From NCBI RefSeq assembly GCF_000420325.1, contig NZ_ATUS01000003.1, positions 186,001 through 250,000 on the forward strand: a DNA stretch of 64,000 nucleotides. Reading direction: 5' to 3'. Position numbers and translations under genes: made by a program. Positions 18,018-25,341 of the stretch are shown here, one piece after another. How positions within the stretch are numbered: position 1 is the stretch's first letter; each line of letters opens with the position of its first letter. The stretch comes from Spongiibacter tropicus DSM 19543. GTDB lineage: Bacteria; Pseudomonadota; Gammaproteobacteria; Pseudomonadales; Spongiibacteraceae. The notes below the pieces were generated by a model. The model was not told the DNA's origin. It saw only the letters and a list, made by a program, of their open reading frames with translations, and ran no database searches.

Positions 18018-19206
18018 GATTACGATAGAAATACAGAGTGAGAAACAGCACCACTATAACAGTAAAGCCCAGCAGGTGTTCCGCCGACACCGCCTGGATC
18101 AGATCCAGCAGACCCACCGTTTCGTCATGACTGACCTCGCCGCCCACCGCAATCAAATCCACGATCAGACTGACCAGTCCGAGGGAACCCAGAAAGGCCA
18201 GCAGAGTTTGAATACTGCGATTTTGCTGACGGAGCTTGTTTTGCAGCAGACGGTCGAGGCGCGCCTGCGCCAGCGTCGTCAATTGGCTGAGCCGCTCCCG
18301 CTGCGCGTCGAAACCCCAGGCCGCGCTGAACTGTTGCAGCAGCTCGCGCCGCCGTCCCTGTACGCCCGCCATCGCCGCCGACACCTGAATATTGATGTAT
18401 TCAATGTGATCGTTGCGGTACTGCTGATTAGCAAAGAAGGCACTCAACGGCGTGTGCTCGCCTTCCTCGTAATAGTTGCTGTTATAGCGGCGCAGGTTTT
18501 CTTTCAGCATCTCTTCAATACGCCCCATCAGCGCCGCATGAAACTGCGCCACCACCATAATGCGATGCACATCCGAAAAATACGCCGCGTCGGTCAACAG
18601 GGAGTTGCCCGAACCTAACAACAGGTATTCGCTTTGCTCGTCCACACTCTGCAGCCAGGGCAGGTAATGCTCGGGCGAAAGGGCATCGGCACAGCTCAGC
18701 ATTCTGGCAACCCAGTGCGGCTTGCCGTGACACAGCGCGTCCTCGTCGCTGTCAAAAAACCGGTAGGCACGCGGATCAATCAAGGGTGCCTCGGGCTTGG
18801 CGCGATACAGGGCCCGCAACAAGGGAGACACATGCTGCTGCGACAGCGCCTCTATGCGCTGGGTAATCTCCAGATCGTCAATCTCGGCCAGATCCGCCAC
18901 CACCGACAGGCGCACATGCAATACCGCCAGACAATTGTCGTAAACATACAAACACGCCTCGCGCACATCCGGCTCAGCCGACAGTCCGGCAATCGTCACC
19001 ACCGCCGAAGGCTGATAAATCAGGGGGAAATTATCGTGTTCAAGCGAGCCATAGCCCATCGGCCAGGGGTTCTCGCTGACCGTCACCGAGGCAAACTCCG
19101 CCAGCCGCTTTTTCAACAAGCGATAACGTTGATCGTTATCCACCACCCGCTCCGACTGCCAGCTCACCGGCACCGAGATCGGCGCGTAAATCTCAAAATC
19201 CAACAT
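18010..19206 (-). CDS. uncharacterised protein with large soluble domain and two C-terminal transmembrane helices (CorA-like layout)
   Basis: A 398-residue protein of unknown function. A soluble domain of about 310 residues is followed by a long charged helical stretch (QRERLSQLTTLAQARLDRLL and on) and two hydrophobic helices, AFLGSLGLVSLIVDLIAVG and LLGFTVIVVLFLTLYFY, ending in RNHE. The topology recalls CorA/ZntB-type channels, but the pore signature GMN is absent. It overlaps the next gene by 8 bp. A membrane-anchored sensor or a divergent metal channel are both possible; neither is shown. Confidence 0.6.
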   Translation of the reverse strand: MLDFEIYAPISVPVSWQSERVVDNDQRYRLLKKRLAEFASVTVSENPWPMGYGSLEHDNFPLIYQPSAVVTIAGLSAEPDVREACLYVYDNCLAVLHVRLSVVADLAEIDDLEITQRIEALSQQHVSPLLRALYRAKPEAPLIDPRAYRFFDSDEDALCHGKPHWVARMLSCADALSPEHYLPWLQSVDEQSEYLLLGSGNSLLTDAAYFSDVHRIMVVAQFHAALMGRIEEMLKENLRRYNSNYYEEGEHTPLSAFFANQQYRNDHIEYINIQVSAAMAGVQGRRRELLQQFSAAWGFDAQRERLSQLTTLAQARLDRLLQNKLRQQNRSIQTLLAFLGSLGLVSLIVDLIAVGGEVSHDETVGLLDLIQAVSAEHLLGFTVIVVLFLTLYFYRNHE

Positions 19207-19289
19207 AGTTAAGGGACGTCACTCAAAGCCACACCAACAGCAGATGATCCTAGCAGAACCGAACAGGCCCCGAGTGATAAAACCTCAAG

Positions 19290-19748
19290 CTAAGCCTCTG
19301 GAGTCGACCCACCCGACTCCACAAAACGCCTCAGCGCCTCGTTTTCTGCCTGCATACCCTGCTGCAATGCTCGACCCGTAAACAAGTGCGCCAGCCATGC
19401 CAGAGGCCCGGTCACCGGCAGCTCATTTCGGTAGCACACACCGCCCGTTGCCAGTGGCTCAATCGTCCGACAGCGCTCGCCGTAAGCGGCCTTGGTAAAC
19501 CAGCCCAGATCACACCAGCGCAGAAGTCTGCCCGGCACAGCCTCCAGTACCTTGTGCTGCACCGACATCACCCGTCGTCCAAGGCGTACGGTTACATCAA
19601 CCAGCTCTCCCTCAGCACACACACCGCTGGCCTTAATCAACCAGGGATTCCATTGGGAGTAACTGTTGAAATCCGCAATCGCGGCATAGACCGCCTCGGC
19701 ATCGGCGTTGATATGCAGCTCGGTGGTGTAGTGGAAGCTGGGTAACAT
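19290..19748 (-). CDS. SRPBCC/polyketide-cyclase-like protein
   Basis: A 152-residue START-like (SRPBCC) domain protein. The opening FHYTTELHINADAEAVYAAI and FNSYSQWNPWLI are characteristic of this hydrophobic-ligand fold, followed by VTVRLGRRVMSVQHKVLEAV and a C-terminal helix region rich in Ala and Glu. Such domains bind lipids or act as cyclases and aromatases. The frame is open upstream to 19865, but the fold begins at the ATG at 19748; no good Shine-Dalgarno is visible there. It is the last normal-composition gene before the cassette-like island. Confidence 0.68.
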   Translation of the reverse strand: MLPSFHYTTELHINADAEAVYAAIADFNSYSQWNPWLIKASGVCAEGELVDVTVRLGRRVMSVQHKVLEAVPGRLLRWCDLGWFTKAAYGERCRTIEPLATGGVCYRNELPVTGPLAWLAHLFTGRALQQGMQAENEALRRFVESGGSTPEA

Positions 19749-19861
19749 AAGGGGGTACTCGTGGGAAATAAATGACTCGGGAGGTCCACTAATTTGAGAT
19801 AGGCGTCTAATACTGGGGGAGAGATTCCTCCCGACCTCGTAGCGACGACGATAGCAACTTG

Positions 19862-20389
19862 TCATGTCATTCTAGGCCACAAGAGGGTAAAAAGTTCATA
19901 TAACTTTTCTGATAGTTCTTCTTGATATACAACCGTGTCAGGTGCGACTTTCCAGCCCAAGCCTTTCGGCCCCATACCAGCATATGCTACTTCAAAATCT
20001 GTTTTCACATGACGCTTGCTTGGTTCTAATTTGGCCATGGGAATCCTTACCCTCTCAAAGAGCTTTTTTACTTCCGCAACTTTTTCGATACTTTGCGGCT
20101 GAGCCAGGTTCTCATTCTCTCGGAGCCGCTGAGAAATCATACGTACAACCTCATATGCTCCTAGCACCCAAAGATGAGCTTTTATTTGATGCCTTTCGAG
20201 AACAAGGATTCCATCGGTATCTTCTTTGGGATTCCCGGAAGAGTCGAATATATCTTCGGCTCTAACCCCTCTTAACTCAGCGTCCACAATCCCAAGCATT
20301 TGAATATGGTGAGGTATATGAGAGTCCCTTTCTTCTCTAATCCAGCGAAAACTCTTAGTTACCCACTTTTCGTAAACGGAGTAATCCAT
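19862..20389 (-). CDS. hypothetical protein of the cassette-like island
   Basis: A 175-residue protein with no recognised domain; it begins MDYSVYEKWVTKSFRWIREE and is charged and probably cytoplasmic. Base composition is clearly more AT-rich than the flanking genes. An in-frame ATG at 20404 lies inside the attC-like GTTATGA box, but the ATG at 20389 follows TAAAGGA at the right distance and is preferred. The gene begins 12 bp after that box, the arrangement expected for an integron cassette. Downstream of its stop, a segment starting ACAAGTTGCTATCG resembles the left end of the attC-like element near 21,680. Confidence 0.55.
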   Translation of the reverse strand: MDYSVYEKWVTKSFRWIREERDSHIPHHIQMLGIVDAELRGVRAEDIFDSSGNPKEDTDGILVLERHQIKAHLWVLGAYEVVRMISQRLRENENLAQPQSIEKVAEVKKLFERVRIPMAKLEPSKRHVKTDFEVAYAGMGPKGLGWKVAPDTVVYQEELSEKLYELFTLLWPRMT

Positions 20390-20400
20390 TTTTCCTTTAA

Positions 20401-20479
20401 TCATAACGCTATGGATTTTCTGCGACTTTTAGAGGAGGGAAACAACGGAAAACCCTCCGAAAACAGCTATTAGTTAGGA
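20401..20479 (-). other. attC-like recombination site (A)
   Basis: Read on the minus strand this 79-bp element starts TCCTAAC (20473-20479) and ends GTTATGA (20401-20407), like the outer boxes of integron attC sites. Inner arms GAAAA/TTTTC (20459-20463 and 20416-20420) and a central stem CCCTCC/GGAGGG (20453-20458 and 20434-20439) are complementary. The upstream gene's stop codon lies in the first box. Confidence 0.45.
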
Positions 20480-20860
20480 CATTTTGGCAAGCTGTCGCTG
20501 CGCGAGCCAAATACCAATATGAAGGTGCGCCACACCGACACCGTATAACAACCCTATTGCACCATTAACGAAGATACCTAGTATTTTTGGCCATTTATCC
20601 GGGAAACCGGAGCCCTCCATTAATAGGCAATAATTAACGGCTAATACGATAGCGCCAAGAACTGTTGCTTCGAATAGTCTGCCTCCTGCATCTCGATATG
20701 CCACGTTACTCTTCGATTCAGCAGAATATGTTCCCGCTGCGGAGAAACAAAGAGCTGCCAGAATTGCTGAAAACGTGATTAGACCATAAATGATCACCTG
20801 CCCCTCGGGCCTATCGGGAATGACACGAAAAACAGGAAATAAATATAAATTGGCATACAC
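20474..20860 (-). CDS. small membrane protein of the cassette-like island, possibly frameshifted
   Basis: A 128-residue protein starting from a GTG at 20860, with about three hydrophobic helices (GLITFSAILAALCFSAAG, then ATVLGAIVLAVNYCLLM, then LGIFVNGAIGLLYGVGVAH). No family is recognised. No good ribosome-binding site precedes the GTG. In another frame, an ATG at 20898, right after the attC-like box and an AGGA, opens a hydrophobic stretch (MIEKSLPYLTQIVCMPIYIY and on) that stops at 20794. One extra G in the GGGG run near 20805 would join that start to the main frame. The native gene may therefore be 20474-20898 with a frameshift. Confidence 0.5.
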   Translation of the reverse strand: MYANLYLFPVFRVIPDRPEGQVIIYGLITFSAILAALCFSAAGTYSAESKSNVAYRDAGGRLFEATVLGAIVLAVNYCLLMEGSGFPDKWPKILGIFVNGAIGLLYGVGVAHLHIGIWLAQRQLAKMS

Positions 20861-20904
20861 ACAATCTGAGTAAGATACGGCAGCGACTTCTCGATCATCT
20901 TATG

Positions 20905-20989
20905 TCCTAACGCCAGCCAGCATGCGCGGCTTTGTAGTGTAGGCGAAGCCGCAACGGAAAAGACTTGGCTGTGCCTAACTTGGTTAAAA
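20905..20989 (-). other. attC-like recombination site (B)
   Basis: An 85-bp element; on the minus strand it runs TTTTAAC (20983-20989), GTTAGGC, CAGCC (20967-20971), a GCGGCTT/AAGCCGC stem (20946-20952 with 20926-20932), GGCTG (20914-20918) and GTTAGGA (20905-20911). Nested complementary arms in this order are the layout of attC sites. The next gene's possible ATG is 13 nt after the last box begins. Confidence 0.5.
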
Positions 20990-20992
20990 AAT

Positions 20993-21580
20993 TCAGCGGC
21001 TACCGTTATAGGCTACCGGTTCTTTATTGAGACCAATATCAGCCCTCATGGCATTGGTCAAACGTAGTGCAGAATTTCTGACTGTTTCCCAATTAGTTTG
21101 ATCACCGTCATGAATAAGGCCTAGTAAGAGGTCAACGAAAGCATCGTTTGCATCCATTACAGACTGCGGCGCCAGCATCGCAAGATATCCGTAGATCCGC
21201 AGCCTGTCGTTTTCGAATGCCTCTTTTTCTTCAGTAGACAGCTCGCCCCTCTGCCCGACAACTAAAAGCTCGACTTTTGCCAGAATAGTAGCGATTGTAT
21301 CGAGTGCAGCGCGATATATTGCGAGCTTATCGTTGTGTTCACGCAAATGGGTCTGCTTGAATATCTCGAAATCACTCGAAATTTCAGTCATCTGCTTATC
21401 GTTCTGAGCTTTTAACGAAGCTCGTAAAGCTTCTAAATCCCGCTCGTGCTTGTGGCGCTCATTGTCCATCAGCCTGGTGGCCCAAACCTTTCCTAGCCAA
21501 CTGGAAAGCCCAACAACAATCACACCTGCGCCACCAAGTGAGCCCAGAATTGCAGCTGATATTCCTAGGTACTGTTCCAT
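20993..21580 (-). CDS. hypothetical membrane-anchored coiled-coil protein of the cassette-like island
   Basis: A 195-residue protein. An N-terminal hydrophobic helix (AAILGSLGGAGVIVVGLSSWL) anchors it, then a strongly charged heptad-like region (NERHKHERDLEALRASLKAQ and on) predicts a coiled coil, followed by a compact helical C-terminal half. The length and order recall many phage- or island-borne proteins of unknown function. The ATG at 21580 lies 20 nt after the attC-like GTTAACA box, preceded by AGAGAAA. Its stop is 4 nt before the next attC-like site. Confidence 0.58.
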   Translation of the reverse strand: MEQYLGISAAILGSLGGAGVIVVGLSSWLGKVWATRLMDNERHKHERDLEALRASLKAQNDKQMTEISSDFEIFKQTHLREHNDKLAIYRAALDTIATILAKVELLVVGQRGELSTEEKEAFENDRLRIYGYLAMLAPQSVMDANDAFVDLLLGLIHDGDQTNWETVRNSALRLTNAMRADIGLNKEPVAYNGSR

Positions 21581-21593
21581 TATTTTCTCTGCT

Positions 21594-21683
21594 TGTTAAC
21601 ACCTTGCTTTGGGGCGGAGGAGCCCTAGAAACAACATCCCAGCCGCGCTGCCTTTGCGTGGCGATAATGGTAACTTGTTAAAT
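21594..21683 (-). other. attC-like recombination site (C)
   Basis: A 90-bp element that on the minus strand begins ATTTAAC (21677-21683), which fits the RYYYAAC outer-box consensus exactly, followed by AAGTTACC. It ends GGTGTTAACA (box 21594-21600). The right part contains GCCCCAAAGC before the last box. Outer TTAACA/TGTTAA arms are complementary; inner pairing is weaker than in site B. Confidence 0.42.
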
Positions 21684-21750
21684 GGCAAAATAATTCAGAC
21701 CGAAAAGAACAAAGGGGTGACCCCGATTACCGTATTACACTAGTTCAAGA

Positions 21751-21849
21751 CTAGCAACTACGGGGCTTGCGCCGCTTATAGGACTTGACTGAAACAGTCT
21801 TTTTGCCCTTGGGCGGCGTTTTGCACCCTCCGCACTTTTTAGTAGCCAT
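21751..21849 (-). CDS. 32-residue Cys/Lys-rich microprotein
   Basis: A very short gene with an excellent ribosome-binding site (AGGAG, 7 nt before the ATG at 21849). The product begins MATKKCGGCKTPPKGKKTVS and ends RRKPRSC, stop TAG at 21751. It is strongly basic, with a CGGC motif near the N-terminus and a terminal Cys; three cysteines in all. It could bind metal or nucleic acid; no family is recognised. It sits alone between two attC-like sites in the cassette-like island. A longer 77-residue reading of another frame over the same DNA has no comparable start signal. Confidence 0.5.
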   Translation of the reverse strand: MATKKCGGCKTPPKGKKTVSVKSYKRRKPRSC

Positions 21850-21987
21850 AAGATTTCTCCTGTCGCTACAAGCAGGTTAAGGCCTGCCGCCCCGAAGTTA
21901 CTCATTAACTCCGCCAAGTTCAGAGAATCTGAGTAAATGGTGCGAAAGATTGGAATAATCGGGACCACCCGTTTGCTCTCTACTGCC

Positions 21988-22078
21988 TTTTAATGCTGTT
22001 TTTGGGGCGCCGGAGCGCCAGCTGAGGCGTCCCGGTAGCGCGGTTTTTTTTTCGCGCTGCGACAACACCTTGTTATAA
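21988..22078 (-). other. degenerate attC-like site (D)
   Basis: On the minus strand it begins TTATAAC AAGG (box 22072-22078), a common start of environmental attC sites, 3 nt after the stop of the upstream gene. It contains GCGCC-rich inverted arms and GCCCCAAA as in site C, and ends near CATTAAAAG (21988-21996), a poor match to the expected GTTRRRY. Likely decayed. Confidence 0.35.
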
Positions 22079-22081
22079 GTA

Positions 22082-22399
22082 TTACTCAATATCTTCACTG
22101 GTTCCTTGAGCACGATTTAACTCATATTGTTGCCGGTAAACTTTAACCGCAAATTCAAGCGACGATACAAATGTTTCAAATTCACAATCCCCCCCGAGTA
22201 TGATTTCTACAGAATCTGAGAGAGCTATTTCCTTGCCATCTACTTTTACACGGATATCTGTGCTGGCTTGATCAGTTAGTCGAAGTAATGTTCTTCCACC
22301 ATGACCACTATCGCCCCCTTGCGGGCAGTTTGTGCCAGCTTCAACTTCAAGAATATTTGCTGATGTAAATTCTTTTGAAAGCAGTTTCACTTTCGGCAT
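22082..22399 (-). CDS. hypothetical protein of the cassette-like island (small beta-rich domain)
   Basis: A 105-residue protein beginning MPKVKLLSKEFTSANILEVE. Alternating hydrophobic/polar strands (RVKVDGKEIALSDSVEIILG) suggest a small beta-rich fold; a GGDSGHGG loop lies near residue 30. No family is recognised. The ATG at 22399 has an AAGGATG site and starts 20 nt after an attC-type box GTTATGA (22413-22419). The stop is followed within 4 nt by site D. This tight box-gene-box packing is the best cassette signature in the island. Confidence 0.55.
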   Translation of the reverse strand: MPKVKLLSKEFTSANILEVEAGTNCPQGGDSGHGGRTLLRLTDQASTDIRVKVDGKEIALSDSVEIILGGDCEFETFVSSLEFAVKVYRQQYELNRAQGTSEDIE

Positions 22400-22412
22400 A
22401 TCTCATCCTTAC

Positions 22413-22428
22413 TCATAACAGCCTGTTA
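22413..22428 (-). other. attC-type right-hand box with palindromic core
   Basis: TAACAG-C-CTGTTA (22416-22428) is a perfect 6-bp inverted pair with a one-base centre; on the minus strand it leads into GTTATGA (22413-22419), the same box found at site A. It looks like one simple site of an attC element whose other half is not clear. Confidence 0.35.
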
Positions 22429-22463
22429 ATGGGGACTCGATCCTCTTAATGATTATCGGGAAG

Positions 22464-22727
22464 TCACGACAACCTGCTATCCCACCACAAAAAGAATCGC
22501 AACTTTTTGAAAAACAAGCAGACCCTCATCCAAAAATTCAACTCTGGAAAAACCGTGAAACGTCCACGATAAATTCTCGGCAGCAAACAAGCGAGGCGTA
22601 CTCTGGCAGCTCGCCGCGCTGCTTCGAAAAATGCGGCCAAATACATTGGGAAATTATTGAAGACACCAGCAGCACGTGCCCCGAGACGAGGCCTTGCGCT
22701 GTAATTTTGAGGTAGGCGTTTTGTCAT
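22464..22727 (-). CDS. doubtful short ORF, Arg/Phe-rich
   Basis: An 87-codon frame with a good GAGG site before the ATG at 22727. The product is unusually rich in Arg, Phe and Leu and matches nothing I know. Two other frames over the same DNA, including one on the plus strand, are also open for more than 55 codons, so the coding strand cannot be decided from sequence alone. It may be cassette debris. Between its stop and the next gene lies the box at 22413. Confidence 0.25.
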   Translation of the reverse strand: MTKRLPQNYSARPRLGARAAGVFNNFPMYLAAFFEAARRAARVRLACLLPRIYRGRFTVFPELNFWMRVCLFFKKLRFFLWWDSRLS

Positions 22728-22885
22728 TCTGCCTCAATTCCCTATGTGGCGGTGTTACTGACTGCGGCTGAATCGATACGGCGATCCGTGTATCGCGTTA
22801 AATGAGCATAAAGTCTGTCGTCATAAAAATATAGTGGATTTTCAGCGGCTGTCATTACGCCATTCAGACGGGGATGGATACGCGC

Positions 22886-22915
22886 ATAAAAAAAGGCCTC
22901 TCAATGAGAGGCCTT
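22886..22915 (-). terminator. intrinsic terminator after thiolase
   Basis: AAGGCCTCTC (22893-22902) pairs perfectly with GAGAGGCCTT (22906-22915) around a 3-nt loop; read on the minus strand the hairpin is followed by a run of seven T. It lies 45 bp after the thiolase stop. Confidence 0.85.
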
Positions 22916-22960
22916 CTCGGGTGTGGGATACCGGTTGGCGTGCCGCCGTATAGATGGAGC

Positions 22961-24139
22961 TTAGAGCAGCTCTATCGCAACCGCGGTGCCTTCCCCGCCG
23001 CCAATGCACAGCGAGGCGATGCCGCGTTTCAGGCCGCGCTGTTTGAGGGCATGGATGAGGGTGACGAGTATCCGCGAACCCGAGGAACCGATGGGGTGAC
23101 CGAGGGCGCAGGCGCCGCCGTGGACGTTGACTTTGTCAGCGTCCAGGCCCAGTTCCTGTATCGCCAGCAGGGTCACCACGGCGAAGGCTTCGTTGATTTC
23201 GAAGAGGTCGACGTCGTCTTTGCTCCACCCCGCCTTCTCGAGCACTTTGTTGATCGCGCCAATGGGCGCCAGAGTGAACTCGGCGGGCAATTGGGCGTGG
23301 CTGGCGTGAGCAACGATACGCGCAATGGGCGTGGCGCCCGCCGCCGTGGCCGCGCTTTCTGAGGCCAATACCAGTGCCGAGGCACCATCACTGATGGAGC
23401 TGGAGTTGGCGGCGGTCACGCTGCCGTCTTTGGCGAAGGCGGGTTTGAGGCTGGGAATTTTTTCCGGCTTGGCCTTGGGCGGCTGTTCGTCGGCGCTGAC
23501 AACGGTGTCGCCACCGCGACCGGACACGGTTACCGGGACGATTTCCTCGTCGAAGGCACCGCTTTCCATCGCGCTAACGGCTTTGCTCAGCGAGGCGATG
23601 GCAAAGTCGTCCATGGTCTCGCGGCTGATCTGGTAGTCGTCGGCGCTGCGCTGGGCGAAGACGCCCATCAGTCCGCCTTCGTAGGCATCCTGCAGGCCGT
23701 CGAACAACATGGAATCGAGAACTTCGCCATGGCCCATACGCATACCGGCGCGGGCTTTGGGCAACAGGTAGGGCGCCAGACTCATGTTCTCCATCCCACC
23801 GGCCACCATTACGCCGTTGCTGCCCGCTTTAATAGAATCGTGGGCCGCAATCACCGCCTGCATCCCCGAGCCGCACATTTTGTTGACGGTAGTACAGGGC
23901 GTGGCGTCGGGCAGACCGGCGCCGCGCGAGGCCTGTCTGGCAGGTGCTTGCCCCAAGCCGGCGGGCAATACGCAGCCCATAATCACTTCCTGTACCTGTT
24001 CGGGTTTCAGCCCGGCGCGCTGCACGGCGGCGGCGATGCTCGCCGCACCCAGTTGCGGCGACGGTACGGTGCTCAGGCTGCCCATCAGGCCGCCCATGGC
24101 GGTGCGGGCGGCGCCCAGAATAACGACGTTCTCGGTCAT
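22961..24139 (-). CDS. acetyl-CoA C-acetyltransferase (thiolase II)
   Basis: A 392-residue thiolase. The acyl-enzyme Cys is in NKMCGSGMQAV (about residue 90), the catalytic His in GHPIGSSGSR, and the second Cys in CIGGGEGTA near the C-terminus. Length and sequence fit the AtoB/PhaA group, which condenses or cleaves acetoacetyl-CoA and related 3-ketoacyl-CoA. The ATG at 24139 follows AAGGAG; a longer frame upstream is spurious. It is the last gene of an SDR - ACAD - thiolase unit, so cleavage during beta-oxidation is more likely than synthesis. Confidence 0.88.
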   Translation of the reverse strand: MTENVVILGAARTAMGGLMGSLSTVPSPQLGAASIAAAVQRAGLKPEQVQEVIMGCVLPAGLGQAPARQASRGAGLPDATPCTTVNKMCGSGMQAVIAAHDSIKAGSNGVMVAGGMENMSLAPYLLPKARAGMRMGHGEVLDSMLFDGLQDAYEGGLMGVFAQRSADDYQISRETMDDFAIASLSKAVSAMESGAFDEEIVPVTVSGRGGDTVVSADEQPPKAKPEKIPSLKPAFAKDGSVTAANSSSISDGASALVLASESAATAAGATPIARIVAHASHAQLPAEFTLAPIGAINKVLEKAGWSKDDVDLFEINEAFAVVTLLAIQELGLDADKVNVHGGACALGHPIGSSGSRILVTLIHALKQRGLKRGIASLCIGGGEGTAVAIELL

Positions 24140-24177
24140 GTTAATGACTCCTTTTCTTTCCGTATTGGATTGCCCGC

Positions 24178-25326
24178 TCAGCCTCGGCCCAGCAGAGAAC
24201 GCGCAATAACTTCTTTCATCACTTCCGAGGTGCCGCCGTAAATGCGCTGTACTCGGGCATCGGTGAAGGCACGGGAAACCGGATACTCGGTGGTATAACC
24301 ATAGCCACCGAACAGTTGCAGACAGCCGTCGGCCACCCGGCACTGCATTTCGGTGGCACTGAATTTAGCCATGGAGGCAGTCGCCGCATCCAGTTCGCCG
24401 CGCTTGTAACGCTGCACGCACTGTTCAACAAAGGCGGCATTCACCTGCGCATCGGTTTCCATTTCGGCGATGCGGAAGCGGGTGTTCTGCAATTGCTTGA
24501 GCTTCTGACCGAACAGCTCGCGCTCATTGGCGTAGTCGATGGTCAAATCCAGTACGCCGCGCGCGGCGCCACAGGCGATGACGCCAATCACCAGACGTTC
24601 GCGGGGCAGCTCCTGCATCAGGTAGGCAAAGCCCTCGCCTTCCTTGCCCAGCAAAGCGGAGGCTGGCAGGCGCACATCTTCGAAGAACAGCTCCGAGGTA
24701 TCGCCACAGTGCTGACCGATTTTGCCGAGATTGCGGCCGCGCTGGAAACCCGGCAGCGAGGTATCGACCAGAAACAGGCTGATGCCGCGAGCACCGGCAC
24801 TGGGGTCGGTTTTCGCCGCCACAATCACCATATTGGCGTGCTGACCGTTGGTGATAAAGGTTTTGGAGCCGTTGAGAATATAGTCGTCGCCGTCTTTTTT
24901 GGCGCTGGTGCGCATGGCCTGCAGGTCGCTGCCCGCGCCCGGTTCGGTCATGGCGATGGCGCCGACGACTTCACCGCTGACCATTTTCGGCAGCCAGTAT
25001 TGCTTTTGCTCCTCGTTGGCGAGATGGCTGATATACGGCGCCACAATATCAGAGTGCACCATCACATTGGTTGCCAGCGCGCCGTAGCCAAGACGGGCAA
25101 TTTCACCCGCCACCAGCGTGGAGTATTCAAAGGGCACGCCGCAGCCGCCATTGTCTTCGTCAACGTCAACACACAGCAGCCCAGCATCGCCCAGGGTATT
25201 CCACAGTTCGCGGGGCATAATGCCCTGCTCGTCCCACTGCTCATAGTGCGGGGCCACTTCGGCCTCCATGACTTTGAGCAGCATGTCGCGGAACATCTCC
25301 AGTTCTTCTCGGTTCACCTCGGTCAT
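24178..25326 (-). CDS. acyl-CoA dehydrogenase, LCAD/isovaleryl-type
   Basis: A 382-residue FAD-dependent acyl-CoA dehydrogenase. The FAD/substrate motif AIAMTEPGAGSDL, FITNGQHA and the C-terminal RIYGGTSEVMKEVIAR are clear. The C-terminal position used as catalytic base in medium-chain enzymes is Gly (YGGT), while RERLVIG has Glu at the LCAD/isovaleryl base position, so it belongs to that group. It oxidises acyl-CoA to trans-2-enoyl-CoA and passes electrons to ETF. It lies between an HSD10-like SDR and a thiolase, all same strand. An enoyl-CoA hydratase is missing locally. Confidence 0.87.
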   Translation of the reverse strand: MTEVNREELEMFRDMLLKVMEAEVAPHYEQWDEQGIMPRELWNTLGDAGLLCVDVDEDNGGCGVPFEYSTLVAGEIARLGYGALATNVMVHSDIVAPYISHLANEEQKQYWLPKMVSGEVVGAIAMTEPGAGSDLQAMRTSAKKDGDDYILNGSKTFITNGQHANMVIVAAKTDPSAGARGISLFLVDTSLPGFQRGRNLGKIGQHCGDTSELFFEDVRLPASALLGKEGEGFAYLMQELPRERLVIGVIACGAARGVLDLTIDYANERELFGQKLKQLQNTRFRIAEMETDAQVNAAFVEQCVQRYKRGELDAATASMAKFSATEMQCRVADGCLQLFGGYGYTTEYPVSRAFTDARVQRIYGGTSEVMKEVIARSLLGRG

Positions 25327-25341
25327 TGGCTTGTCTCCTGA

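Noticed and set aside
22449-22715. 88-codon plus-strand frame in the cassette-like island
   Set aside because: No Shine-Dalgarno and no family; all neighbouring island genes are on the other strand.
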